In this document: in pieces, positions 24,901-37,900 of the stretch
Layout: each line of letters begins with the position of its first letter
Position numbering within the stretch: position 1 is the stretch's first letter
Source of the DNA: Chondrilla cf. caribensis
Taxonomy: Eukaryota; Porifera; Demospongiae; Chondrillida; Chondrillidae
DNA length: 64,000 bases
Direction: 5' to 3'
NCBI GenBank assembly: GCA_964020155.1
Contig: OZ026570.1
Location: 3,005,779 to 3,069,778 of the forward strand
Translations under genes and position numbers: made by a program
The notes under the pieces: generated by a model
The model's input: the letters and a program-made list of their open reading frames with translations, nothing else
Database searches by the model: none
Told to the model about the DNA's origin: nothing

Positions 24901-27360
24901 TCACATGCATGTATTGGAATAGCCAATGCCTACGTACGTACGTAAATACACATTGCCTGATTTTCGAGGGATTCCGAAGAATACATTCCAGCCCACGTTA
25001 TCCTTTAATGTTGTTTTATGTAAGCACCTGGAGATGAGAAAAGGGATGTATTTGAGACCTTTTTGAACTAACTGTAGAGGGACTTTTGTATCTAAGCCGC
25101 ACTATCCCTGATAGTATTTATGCCTAAATAGTACTCTTTGACTTACTATACTTTACCGGTATGGGTGGGTGTGCATCTTGAGTGTGAATATACGAGACAT
25201 ACATTAAATACGTCCATGTACATATTGGTATTGATTATCTTTATAGGTCTTACGAACTGATTTCAAGCAACACGTTAAAGATAACGCCTTTGACCACTTT
25301 GAGCTTCTTGCTGATGAATTCACTGCTACGAAGAAAGAGGTTAATACACTAAAGGCAGCAAAAGAGCAAGGTGAAGGAGAGGCATCACCTTCAGGAGATG
25401 AACACTCTTCAGCTCAACTCTGGGCTACCATTCAGACACTATTGGAGGTTTGTAATGCCTGTAATTACACCACTGGCAGTTTGTCTTGACATTGAAACAT
25501 ATGTAAAAGTACACAGGCTGTACACACATGCTTGGACACATGCACCCACATACTCACCCACACACATACATACATACAAATGTATATACACACATGCCTG
25601 TAGCCGCACACATACACATAATAATATTATAGTAATAGACACAATAAAGGCAATGTGCAGACATATACTGTAGTGTCCGAAATTTTTGCGGGACGTAATT
25701 TTCGCGAATTTCGCAAGGAAGGTCAAATTCGCGAAAATTCATTCGCGAAAATTATCGTGGGTATGTATAAAATGGCAGCAGTTTATACGGTGGTAGTATG
25801 GGCAACGTGGGAACAAAGGGCGATTGCCTTTGTATACACCTGTAGCGAAGGGATCTTGACGGCAGGTAAGAACCTCTCCAATGCTACTGCTCCAAGTAAT
25901 CTGATAAACATGATATCCTTGAATACAGCTCTCATACTCAAATGTGGGCATCTTCAAAAGTGAGCAATCTTGCAGTTCTTTCTCAGAAAAATAAAACGTC
26001 AGAAGCTTGTCTCAACTATAAACGATAGTACCTTGCGTTCCTTCGCCATTCATAACACATAAGTGCCCTCGAAGTGCTAAACGAAAACCAATAAGCATGT
26101 TGCCATTCGCGAAAATAAAAACGCGAACAGTCCTAAATCGAGGGATTCGCGAAAATTACATCCCGCGAAAATTTCGGACACTACAGTATATAACATTATA
26201 CATTGTTAAAATGTATGCATACAAATGTACACTGTACATGTGAATGTACACTTTACATGTGAATGTACAGTGAGCAGTGTATGTAAGTGATGTTGTCTTG
26301 TACTCCGTAGGATGTACAGTTTTTGAGGGATCGTTTGGAAAATATTGAATCGATCAAAGTGGACATGCACAAGCAGTATGAAGAGGAGAGACAGAGGAAT
26401 GCTTTACTGGAATGCAGGATTGAGCAGTTAGAACAGCAGTACCAAGTGTTCCCTGTGAGTATGAACAAGGGCCATGTTACTCAGATGGGAAGAGAATTAA
26501 GTGCTGTCAACTGCAATCTGTCAACAAGACCAGCTTTGGATTCTTCAACCTTATCTGTATGCAGTGGTCTCTCATCAATTGACGACATGGATACTCGATT
26601 AACCAACCTCGAACATAAGGTTGAGAAGGTGTATGCTAGGAATGCAGATTTCAACAAGAGGACATCAAGTCTGGAAGAAACTGTTAGGGTGCTACAGAAC
26701 ACACTCACTAACATCCACCCCACTGACAAAGGGTTTCAAGCTGTAGTTAGAGCTGGAGAGATTGTGCCCCAAGACAAGCAACAGACTTACCTGATGGAAA
26801 AACGCATGGGAGAACTGGAACAACAGGTCACCACTCTCAGCACTCAGTGTACTGATCTGGAACTGCAGCTACAGGCATCTCTAGTGAGCACCTACAATGG
26901 TGATTTCCTCTGGAGGATTCCCGATGTGTCTAGACGTATCCGTGATGCTAAAACAGGCAAGATCACCTCCATTTACAGCCCTCCCTTCTTCAGCTCTTGT
27001 ACAGGATACAAAATGTGCATCCGTGCATATTTAAATGGGGATGGAATGGGTGATAAAACTCATCTGTCCCTGTTTTTCGTCATCATGAAGGGAGAGTTCG
27101 ATGCCTTGTTGTCCTGGCCCTTTCAGTCTCGCATCACACTCACTCTGATCAACCAAGACAACCGCAGTGGAGATGTGCGTGAGGTGTTCAGAGCAAATCC
27201 TCAGAGCAAGAGCTTCCAGCAACCCACCACTGAGATGAACGTCGCTTCAGGTTGTCCAAAGTTTGCTTCCTTGGAGTACCTCAACAACCCGAGCTATGTC
27301 AAACAGGACGTTCTGTACATTCGCTGCTCGGTTGACACTTCCTTTCTCACTCATCCTTGA
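19328..27360 (+). CDS. TRAF-family adaptor A (degenerate RING, TRAF zinc fingers, coiled coil, MATH)
   Basis: Eight exons: 19328-19764, 20442-20487, 20688-20798, 21725-21883, 22247-22318, 24656-24715, 25247-25447 and 26311-27360. Together they give 711 aa with consistent phases (2, then all 0). Residues 1-110 are a charged tail. A RING-like module spans about 117-155: C117/C120, C137/C140 and C152/C155 are present, but the usual third Cys is Glu132 and the usual His is Leu134. Exons 3-6 (about 162-295) carry TRAF-type zinc-finger pairs such as CELC...HLKKQC. Exons 7-8 form a coiled coil. The MATH/TRAF-C domain is about 559-711, beginning [16 protein letters not shown] and containing [15 protein letters not shown]. 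Family members link receptors to ubiquitin and kinase signalling in the cytosol, and the MATH domain trimerises and binds receptor tails. The lost ligands make E3 activity of this copy doubtful. It is the most divergent of the three at the N-terminus. Confidence 0.93.
21909..22032. repeat. (TG)n-rich tract starting at the exon 4 donor of TRAF A
   Basis: The exon ends GAG at 21883 and the intron begins gtgtgtgtatgtacg, then continues as long TG runs with small interruptions. Confidence 0.9.
22423..22599. repeat. 177-bp MITE-like element in TRAF A intron 5
   Basis: Ends CAGTAGAAACTCGTTAAGAC and, inverted, CAGTAGAAACTTGTTCAGAC (two mismatches in about 23 bases), flanked by TA on both sides. This suggests a Tc1/mariner-type non-autonomous element. 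Confidence 0.8.
22912..23206. repeat. Two adjacent family-1 elements
   Basis: A partial copy (about 22912-23025) and a fuller copy (about 23037-23206, ending ggtacttactaagcaagttt) share the core of the 568-754 repeat. Confidence 0.7.
24434..24571. repeat. Tandem AGGTCA-containing repeat, nine half-sites
   Basis: Nine AGGTCA hexamers, all on the plus strand, alternate between spacers of the type tgtaacag (8 nt) and tagtttacaa (10 nt). It lies in intron 5 of TRAF A, about 85 bp upstream of exon 6. AGGTCA is the standard nuclear-receptor half-site; whether it is bound here is unknown. Confidence 0.9.
25666..26188. repeat. 523-bp terminal-inverted-repeat element in TRAF A intron 7
   Basis: The left end is tactgtagtgtccgaaattt and the right end, inverted, is the same apart from small differences. 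Inner arms attttcgcgaatt and attcgcgaaaatt extend the pairing to more than 40 bp. Flanking TA is present on both sides. It encodes no transposase, so it is a non-autonomous DNA transposon. Confidence 0.88.
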
Positions 27361-27857
27361 AATATGCTCAACTTTCAATCTTTACCTTGGAGTGGGAATG
27401 TGAACTGTTACTGTAACCTGTCTCAATTTACAGTGACTCATCACCAGTTTATATACATTGTGTATTTGACTACATTACAGACACATCATCTAGTGACTAG
27501 AACATGCTTTAATTTTTTTTCCATATCCTCAAACTTGTGACCAGAATTCTATAACTTTATCATTCACCTACTATATTAATTACACTACTGAATATGTACT
27601 ACATAATACTACAACATACATATTAAACATAACATACTGTATGCATAATATGATTATTGTAAATTTTGTCACAAGATTTATGTACATTCATATACGACAA
27701 AGATAAATTTTAATTAGACAATTATTATAATAGGGTATATATATACTATGTTTGCTTAATTTTTGAGAAATTTTGGGTTACAAATTTCAAATTTCATTTC
27801 ACGTCAATTAATCATAACACTTTCCATCTTGTAGTGTCCATTCCCATTATAAAAAAG

Positions 27858-28051
27858 GCTATAGGGTCCACAAATTTTGCAAACCCATAAAGATCAAATT
27901 AAACTAATGATCCAATTATTGAAGAATGTTTATACCTTATTTATGAAGCACAAAACAATCTCATGATCAATTTGTTCACTTTGTTTTCAACTGGTGAGGC
28001 TAATATATACCTCTGGGCCTGGGTTTGCAAATTTGTGGACCCTATTATAGC
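27858..28051. repeat. ~194-bp inverted-repeat element
   Basis: The left arm is gctatagggtccacaaattt and the right arm is aaatttgtggaccctattatagc, around unique AT-rich sequence. Confidence 0.8.
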
Positions 28052-29021
28052 TATTGTGGACCCCAATGTTACAGAATGGAATTAAGGTGAGATGTCATAT
28101 CCATCAGTCCACATTCCAACAACTTCATGCAACCTGTTCCAAGAACTTCACAATGGGTAGCACCCAATTTAGCTTATAATCATTTTTTATTAATACTATA
28201 AATTACAAGGAACAAAACACTATAATAATATGTTATAGCATTTTATTCTTTGGGATATTCCCAATAATTCTCAATGAATTATATTATATAATGCATATTA
28301 TATGTATATATTACATAGTGATAATTGACTAACTATTAATTTAATCCATGTAAACCCTAATGGTAGTAATTGGAATGGCCTATAAATATAATCATACTAT
28401 ATAAGATCAGATGGTACATTATTATTAATCGACTAAACTTTCATTCAGTACAATGAAATATTAACAAATTAATAAATAACACCAACATATAAATATGTCC
28501 TACCATGGGGCCATTTTCAGATCAGAAATAAGGTCATCAATGTTACATTTCTTCCAGCATCTGACAGACCTCTTGAGGACCTTCTCCAAACAATGTCCTT
28601 GAGTGCTAATCACCCCATACTCCATGCAATGATCACTTAAACCCAGTTCAGCCTTCCCAACCTTTGTAAACAAGTAGATCAATTATTAGAGGTTGTGACC
28701 CCTGTGCAACTCTAGTTGGTCCTGTAATTTCTTGCTGAAGATCAAACTCAGGCATCATCTCATCTAGATCAAGTATAGCAGGATATAGTATACGGTTCTG
28801 TTCGAATTCTCAAAGTAAGACCTAAAAAGAAATGCCAACCCCCTTAGGACACTCCATGGGTGCCTCTGAGGAGGATTGGAGAGTTTAACATCGATTGCAT
28901 GCGAACTGAAGGAGGAGTTCGCGAACAAACAGAGAATCTTTGCATTATAGTATAGAATACATGCCATGCAGGACTTAATTAATCCAGGGAACAGTCAAAT
29001 TTATAAGCACCGTTTAGCATA

Positions 29022-30079
29022 GCTCATGGTGTAGAGGGTGTTCCAAGCTAAAAAGGTTCACCAGAGCTATAGCCAGTGGCATGAACTAAATTATGCATAT
29101 AGCACTTCCCATCTCTATATGCTGCCCGTATCCTTGTAGAATTATTCCACCATTGGTGGATTACAGATGCATTGTATGTATATGCGCAAGAATTGTTGTG
29201 GTGGATAGTGTAAATACTTTATATATGGGGGCTGGTGTATGTTTGTTTGTATACGTACATGCACATTTGTAGACCAGCCACACACCACCACCTCCGGCTG
29301 CACACAAAGTAGGTACATTCTTGCCACACTACTTTGTTGCATTCATCTGTCTCGTTACCAATAACAACCATGACAATATTTGGACAGGTGATGAACCATT
29401 CATCAAACCTACCAATAGTGGTGTAATATTTCCACCAGTGTTTTTACACTGATATATATAGCTAAATTTAGAGGTGTTTATTATTCTTCAATGCATATGA
29501 GAGAAGTGGTGAAAATTAGAATACAGTTTCAATTGAAAACACATGCACAACAGCACAGCATTTGTAGTTTGAAGCTAGGTTTGCACATGATAAAAACTAT
29601 AACCCAGTTCAAACACCCATGCACTCATGGTGTAGGGGGTGTTCCAAGCTAAAAAGGTTCACAGAGCCATAGCCAGTGGCATGAACTAAATTATGCATAT
29701 AGCACTTCCCATCTCTATATGCTGCCCGTATACTTGTGGAAATATTCCACCATCATGGATTACAGATAATATGAATTGTATGTATCACCATATGCGCAAG
29801 AATTGTTGTAGTAGACAGTGTAAATACTTTATATATGGGGGCTGGTGTATGTTTGTTTGCATATGTACATGCACATTTGTAGACCAGCCACACACCACCA
29901 CCTTCCCCGGCTGCACACAAAGTACGTACATTCTTGCCACACTACTCTTTGTTGCATTCATCTGTCTCGTTACCAATAACAACCATGACAATATTAGAAC
30001 AGGTGATGACACATTCATCAAATCCACCAATAATGTGGAATATTTTCACCAGTGTTTTTACATGATATATATATATACA

Positions 30080-30139
<60 letters not shown>

Positions 30140-30290
30140 GCTAAATTCAGAGGTGTTTATTATTCTTCAATGTATATGAGAGAAGTGGCAAAAATTAGAA
30201 TACAGTTCCCATTGAAAACACACAACACCACAGCATTTGTAGTTTGAGGCTAGGTGTGCACCTGATCAAACTATCAAGTTCAAATACCCA
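29022..30290. repeat. ~600-bp direct tandem duplication
   Basis: Copy 1 is about 29022-29623 and copy 2 about 29624-30290. Both start ctcatggtgtag and share gttccaagctaaaaaggttc, atgtttgtttg and gttgcattcatctgtctcg. Copy 2 carries an expanded (AT)n tract (30066-30139) where copy 1 has only gatatatatagc. The opening part resembles the ~190-bp repeats at 62.7-64.0 kb. Confidence 0.88.
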
Positions 30291-31959
30291 CTATGTCCAA
30301 TACAAATTAATATGTGACCCTGGCTGGTAATAACCCATGAACAGTCCCTTATCAATTTTCTCTAAATGACATCGTTTTATATTCAATCAAAAGGGAAAAT
30401 TAAGAAAGATTGGGACAGACCACAATTGAGGTTGTCAACTGATGAGCTGGTCTCAACCAAATATAGTTCAGTTCCCATTTCACAGTTCCAATCGCCCCTG
30501 AACAGATGTTTTATGCATGTGATTACAAAGATTCGCAACAACAGCTGCATGCCAATCACATTCTTATGCTTAGTCTATATGTATGTGTACATATCATTCA
30601 CATGCAGGTTATGCAATGCCACGTTCAACTATAGAACTGTGCAGACGTGGTGAGAATCAGCAGGTAGCACATCTTCTAGGGGACCGATTTTGCATTTTTT
30701 TACTTATCTAATATGAAATTGAATGAAATTATATTCACAAAAATCACAATAGTGTACAATAATAGTGCTCATGCAAAAAAGGAGTAATATACATTAAATT
30801 TCATGGTATGAGTATCTGATTACAAGAGAGTAGAATGATAGAACTGATTATCAAGATGATCCGCCATACTTACATGTGCTATAGATTTCTGATCAGTGGT
30901 ATTTCAGTATATTAAACAACTTTTACTAAAATTGAATAAAACTAGACTAAATATATGATAACAACAATTGACATAAAAAACATGTTCTTCAAGACGTGGT
31001 CCATTTGTAGCTATAAATTTAAAATGAGAAGTGAACAGAATAAGAGTATATGCTACCACAAGACACAACACATGTACACCACTTTACTAACACACACCAA
31101 CATAACAATAATGAGCATCACACTGTAGATTCCGAGATCTCACACCAGCATGCCCCAATCGTGAAATCCAGTAGAAGTAGTTGTAGGGAGGAACACCCAC
31201 AGTAAGGTCTGAAGTGACTCAGTCCAATTTTCTTTGTGATATAATGTATGCTCAAAAGGACCTTGTGACATCCACTATAGTGCATCATACGCTTTGCCTT
31301 TAATGAAAGGGTGATTGATGTCCGCGATTGAAATTAGATGAAAGTAACATCTTTTCTCCTTCCGAAGGTTAGGAGATCACCAACGATCTCTTCCGCACTG
31401 TTTCCAACTCATACTGAGGCGAGACGAAGCTGTCTCCGAATACGAAACACATCCCTTAGCTATGTCCACAAACCGGCGTTCTGTTGACGTCACAAAACAG
31501 ATCCGAGAATGTATAACGGCTGGTTGAAGTCCACTCCCATACTACACATTAGTGTACTCGAAAGGTGACATAAATTGTTAACTTGTAGGAAAGACACAAC
31601 TTCGACTCTGAAGGCTGGAAGGACTTGTCTGGCGTAGCCGTTCCCGACCAACAAAAAATGGAGGCCGAGGGTCGACTACGCCAGACTACATTTCGAATAG
31701 TTGGACCCAGGAACTGATAATTCTTCTGGTCACGCCTATTGCGGTTACAGCCCTACAAATGTGTGTGGTCTTAATCATATTCAGTGTGTGCGTGACCTTA
31801 TTACCCGGGGTAGTATAAGGACATAACCTAAAGGTGCATTCCCAGGGAATATACCCGCGATTGTCCCACTCACTTCATAAGACAGTGTCTCGTCAACTCC
31901 CCCATTTAAGTCTTTCCGGCTCTTTTTTGAATGAACTGGCGTTTGTGTCATCCGACAAA

Positions 31960-34900
31960 ATGGCTGAACAATGTTACTTTACGTTTCACGGGGATGAAGA
32001 AACAGATGGCCCAAGGACTGTGGATGGAGGGAACAGGGATGAGAATGGGGGAGATACTTCGGGATTATCGCACAGAGATGTGATTCTAAGACCAGGTCGA
32101 GAAGAGTTGTTGGACATGAAAGAGAAGTCGGGTCAGGGAAAAATAGAATTACTACCAAATCGTATTCCTTTAATTGAGCGAAACATTGAGTTGATGACTG
32201 GATATTCTGTCGAGCTGGTGGACGATGGATCACTACGTCTAGGCTTATTGTGTGTTTGCTGCAATAAAATTGCAAGAGATGCCATGCAAACAAGCATCGG
32301 GCACCGCATCTGTGAACCTTGTGCAGAGAGAATCAAAAAGTACATATGTGTACACGCATGTTTGTATGCATGTGTTTGTACAAATTGAGGTATTATGTAA
32401 TTGATCATAAGTTAACTTACATACTTTCAACTATTTTATGTATCTCAGTATGTTTGTAAAGTGTTGAGACAAAATTCGCACAACTGTTCTTGTTATTAGA
32501 TATCCTTCTTGTCAGTAAACCAAACGAAGTTTATAATTTGTATGCACAAACTGAAATTCGTCTCGAGTGTTTGTCCCTTGTTTCTACCATTTAATGCGTT
32601 GTTCGTGGATGTATTTGTGATGTTCATGACTCCGCATTTCTTCAGATCACCTGGAAGCCAATGTGCAGACTGTGGATTGAACGTAGCAGAAGTAAGAACT
32701 TTATGTTGTCATAGTCACACCACAGACAAATGAACACCTCATTGATTTTACATCATGTTTGGCAGTGTTTGACACTGAAGATGCTTAACACAGTTTCTTC
32801 ACCATACATATGCACATAACTACTACGAGTGAAGGCATCAGAAGTTGTACTCCACAGTACATGAACACGGGACACATATCTCACTCCAGTATACGGTACA
32901 CTAGTTGTACAGGTGAACTGTATTCGGAGCATACTGGAGAAAATTGTGTATGACTAGTGTTTTTGTATCCTTGCTCTATCTACACAGGATGTCCCTCGTC
33001 CAGATTATGCTGCAAGAAAGGAAATCAAATCATTGATCATTTACTGCAGCTTTCAAATACAGGGCTGTGAATGGCAGGGTGAACTGCAAAGCCTTGAAGT
33101 GAGTAAACTGTGTATAACTTCACTGATTTTGTGTGTTACATACGTAGTGAGAAATTTCTAAAAATCCAACTTTTTATTAATCCAAACCCCGATATCAACA
33201 CTATTACACCAACTACGTATCTCATCGCTAATGTCTTCGGTATTGTAATGATATTCCTCATGCTATCAATCCAGTATACCATATCCTGTAGCAGGGAATA
33301 TTGGTGATCGAGGAGTTAATATTGGCAATCTATGTACATTTTTACCAATAACACAAATAAGCCTTTCTGATATTATTAGACCAATTCTTCATGAATTTCG
33401 ATATCCTCATACACATGCAGCTGTCGATCGTGTCTCCTTCAGTTTTACTTGTGCATGTGGATTATGTTGGTGTTGGTTGGGAAGTGGTATTAACTATGAT
33501 TGTAGCAGCTGTCAAGTCACCAGATGAAAGCCACCAATTTGAATTTTCCAGGAAATTCACAAAATATATTTCTTGCCAATATTTCCCGCTATGCTGTAGT
33601 TAACGCATTTGGTATATCCATAATAATATTTGTGTGCCAATTTCAAAATGGAGTTATGGAATTCAAAACATTCGGAATGAATTTCAAACGGACTCATACG
33701 TACGTACATTTCCACCACTGTCTATCTAGCTGGATGTAAATTATGCAAGGGTTTATGTATACACTTTAGGTTTAAGAGTTTATGTATACACTTTAGGTTT
33801 AAGGGTTTATGTATACACTTTAGGTTTAAGGGTTTATGTGTACACTTTAGGTTTAAGGGTTTATGTGTACACTTTAGGTTTAAGGGTTTATGTGTACACT
33901 TTAGGTTTAAGGGTTTATGTGTACACCATAGACACATGAAAACTGTAAATTGTTAATTTGGGTGAAGTTTTTTTTTTGGGGGGGGAGGGGGTGCTACACT
34001 GCCATCAAATTTTTAAAGAACCTTCAACATGTGTAGTTATGTATTCAAATCATAGAACCTGATTCCGAAATCTATATGTACCGTAACACCTGTCCAATTC
34101 GACACCTCTCTAATCGGACAACCTCATAATCCGACATTATTTTCGTTCCCAGTTGAGTGTCGGATTAGAGAGGTTTCACTGTACTTACTATGGTGTCGGC
34201 CATCTTGTAACCACAGAGATAACTAATTTATTGTTGTATACATACGTAGGTTTACCACAAAGTTTCAAATGATATTATGGGAAAATATGTAGTAGCAGTA
34301 TTGCTTGTGAATGTGTACGCAGAGTTATGTGCTACATATGTACTATACACTTGCTATACATATGTAATATCAAACTAAGGTAAGTGCGGGTATTTTCAAA
34401 CAAACCTCGAAACTTTACCGAATAGGTTAAGGGAGAATTAAAATTCTTTCATGACTAAGGCTACGAAGTAAAGCATCAACCCTTACTTTCGCGCTGATAA
34501 CCAAGTTGTCGACAAGAAGTTACTTCGTTGTTCACTGTGGTCTTACAAGCGAATGCAGTTATTAACGCCCGGTGCGGGTAATTCCGAACACTTTAGCATC
34601 TATGGTATAATCATAGATATAATCTCCCTTTTCATCGAAGGTGGAGCGAAACAGACTGTTATATATCAGCATGGCTATCAGAATCAATTTTGAAGAGCTG
34701 TGGACACTGATTATAATCTCGGAATAAAAGAAAAGAAAAATAACAGTTAAAAATTTTACAAACTGCAGATGCAGCAGATGAATTCATCCTTACATGTTGG
34801 ACACCTGCTAAAACCTGCGCACTTGAAATGATACTACTGATAGCATGTGTCACGACATATCCAGAGATCCTCCTGCCCATCTTCGTAGTGCTTTCCAAAT

Positions 34901-37900
34901 GAAAAACAATCATATTTAGCGCACGATGACATCAGCATAAATTGGTCCCGAAAACCGGCAAAGATGAGCGAAAGTGGAAAACTGTGCCGACGTTATGGTT
35001 TAATGTGCGGATTTGGCGTTTTTGTACCCTGAATATCTCAATAGGTAGTTTGAACGTATTTTTATAGAAAGAACTGGCTGTATAAAAGCTTCATTACTAA
35101 GTTTGGGTAACTTTTTTGTTGTGGAGTTTGCGATCAAACAAATTCATTTGAGCGGTTTGTTCCATCACAGTAAGTCCAACGCAATTTAACTTGCTACGTA
35201 GAAAACACAATACCCTAGGTTTACTATGATGTAATTTTCATTGGGAAGGTTTTCCCCATTTAATGGCAAAACAACATTATGTCCAATAGTGTTCCGAATT
35301 CCAACTGTTCGAAATTACCCGCACCTACCTTATACATATTATGTTGAAGCCAGACATGCTTGGGCATGTCTGGTATGTGTAACTATTTGGAATGTGCACC
35401 TTGAATAACAAATTGTGACCATTGAAATAGGGATGCACTGGTACAGGATTTAACTAAAATTCCAATAAACGATAAAATAGGGCTAATACCAATAGCCGAT
35501 ATGATATTTTGTTCACAACATTGGCAGTATAGGAGTTGTTGGGTTCACTCTCACGAGAACACATAAATGCTGCCTCCATGGATCACAAATAATGAAATTA
35601 GAGTCCTAATTTAGTGACTTTAAATGACCCAGAATGAACAATCTTGTCTTGGACATCCTCATACTGTGGTAAACTCAGGAAAATTACCAACACATAAGTT
35701 GAATATGTGCAAGCGAAATTCACTATTGGCTGTATCAGATATCGATACCGATATGAGAGAATATTGGCTGATAAACCGATAACCGATAGGCCGATACCAT
35801 ATCGGTGCATCCCTATATGGAAACTTTATATTGAATAGTTAGTTGCTTTTGTATGTACGTACATATGTGCTAGTGATGTGTTTGTATTGTATTGTACATG
35901 TGCGTGTGTTTTATGTTATCTATTTATTAAACAGGGTATTATGATTCAGAATGTTCACATACTCAAATATATTATTATCTGTCTTCTTTCAGACATATGT
36001 ATCATTGTCTAATTGTTGTTTAGCAATACAGTGGGACCCCTATAATCCGGCCCCCTGAAATACGGACACTGCGCTAAAACAGACGCATAATCTTGGAACC
36101 AAATTTTTATGTAATGTAATGTATGTAAAATGCCCCCTGAAAAATGGACTTTCGTTATTTCGTAAAACGAACGGGAAAATATGAACCAGTGTATACAAAT
36201 CAATATTAAATTATACACAATAGAGCAGACAAATCAAAGTTTCTGAGACTGTAAGATTTTCTCCAGTTTGTTCTACCTTTGGTCCTAAGGACACCCCTAT
36301 ATTCAGGACATGAAAAGACTGACCCAAGGTGTCCTGATTACAGGGGTCCCACTGTATACGTATGTATATTCGTACATAATAATACATACATATGTATACC
36401 TATAATATGTATTTGTATATACGTATTTGTACACGTACATAATACAGATGTATGTTTAAATGTACTGTATTTGTGTCCCTCGTCCGGATACCTTCACGTG
36501 GTAGGGATGTTGAGTACTTCAGTGACCGTGCGAGCTATACCGGCGGTAGCTTGCTACCATCAGAGTCACCCTTGCCGGGAAGGTCTATCGGTAGAAGTCA
36601 GACTAAAGTCCGGATCAGCCCTCAGACTTGGCTTTCGGTCATTTACAACTCTACTCCTACTCCACCTAGTCTTTAGGGTACTAATGTTGTAGTGCTCCCC
36701 AATGGCAATGGGTACATTAAACTTTTAATTTGAAAGTTAATTAAATTGAAAATTAAAAATGAAATAGGGAGTCACTTTATAAGGTAAGCCTCCAAACAAA
36801 TGCCACTCCTTGCCAATTGTTAACTGCCCATTTGTAGGTCCTTAGACAAGTGAGGATTTTGGCATTCCACTCGACAATCCTCAGAAAACATTTGAGCTTT
36901 CTCTACTTCGTTTGATGCACAAAGCACATTACAAGTAGTGAGCTCTAGTTGAACCAATCCGACTGTGGATTTTCAACACCTCACATGCTGAGCTTAAAGT
37001 CAGCCCAGCTCTGAACATGTGGTTGATGGCCTAGTGGCAAGCTTAGAAGTGCCTGTGCCTGCCCTTGACCACTCGGCACCAACCAACAGGACATGGCATT
37101 CCCACCCACCAACAGCTGCCATCCGTTGCATTTGCTCATTGCACCATTCAATTTACACTTATCACTCGTAAGTGTCACCTCATTGTAGTGATTAATCCCA
37201 CCGTAATATATTGTGGATGTGCATGTTTTGTTCCAACATTATGCCATTCTGTTTTATTTATATTCGTATTTATCGCTGTATTCCCAGTTTCACTTGAAAG
37301 CTTGTGAATACAAGCCAGAACCTTGTGAACAGTGTAAAGAACAGGTACCAACCAAATCCATGGGAGAACACTTGAAGAAGGAATGTCGCCGACGTCTAGT
37401 GCAGTGTAAATACTGCAGTACTGACTTGGAATACTGTCAAGTTAAGGTATGTTGGTATGTACGTATTGTTGAAATTTGTGCTCATTTTCTGCATTGATTT
37501 CTGTGATTGTGCATGTAACAAGTGTACAGCACAACGTACATGGTACTTACGTACATGCATGCATAACTTCATACACACTCCTGGTTAGTACAGACACCTT
37601 GCATAGTCTCTAGTTCATGTATGCCATGTCAACCAGTACTGATAGTAAGTATCTCTGATGAGAAGTACAGATTTGGTCTGTTCTTCTAGTGTGCATATGT
37701 ACGTACTTATCAAACAGGTTGTACTGTTCTATGTACATGCATACATATCTGCATAGGACGTCATTATACTCGAAAGATTCTTTCCAGTGAATTGTCCATT
37801 ACTCAGATTTTAACACAGCAAATATGTATGTACATACATATAGACCATACAATACTTCATCAAATGCTAAAATTTGTATAACCTGCAGTTGGATGTACCT

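Larger units (their letters stand above)
27361..31959. other. Intergenic region between TRAF A and TRAF B
   Basis: AT-rich. It holds a small inverted-repeat element (27858-28051), a ~600-bp tandem duplication (29022-30290) with an (AT)n expansion, a partial dispersed repeat near 30770-30870, and a 63-bp hairpin at 31624-31686 (arms gtctggcgtag and ctacgccagac). No gene was recognised. No AATAAA was found just after the TRAF A stop. Confidence 0.6.
33099..37287 (+). other. TRAF B intron 3, transposon cluster
   Basis: A 4.2-kb intron; the equivalent introns are 926 bp in A and 273 bp in C. It contains a 27-bp minisatellite (33749-33925) and inverted-repeat elements at 34080-34183, 34376-35332, 35429-35815 and 36027-36356. 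A further unclassified segment at about 36470-36720 looks like a repeat fragment. No coding exon was recognised inside. Confidence 0.75.

Noticed and set aside
31834..31959. Upstream start for TRAF B at 31834
   Set aside because: The added 42 residues have no counterpart in TRAF C, while the ATG at 31960 has a good context and the homologous N-terminus follows it.
33749..33925. Interstitial telomere-like repeat (taggtttaa)
   Set aside because: The unit is 27 bp and has no TTAGGG array; similarity is limited to a few bases.
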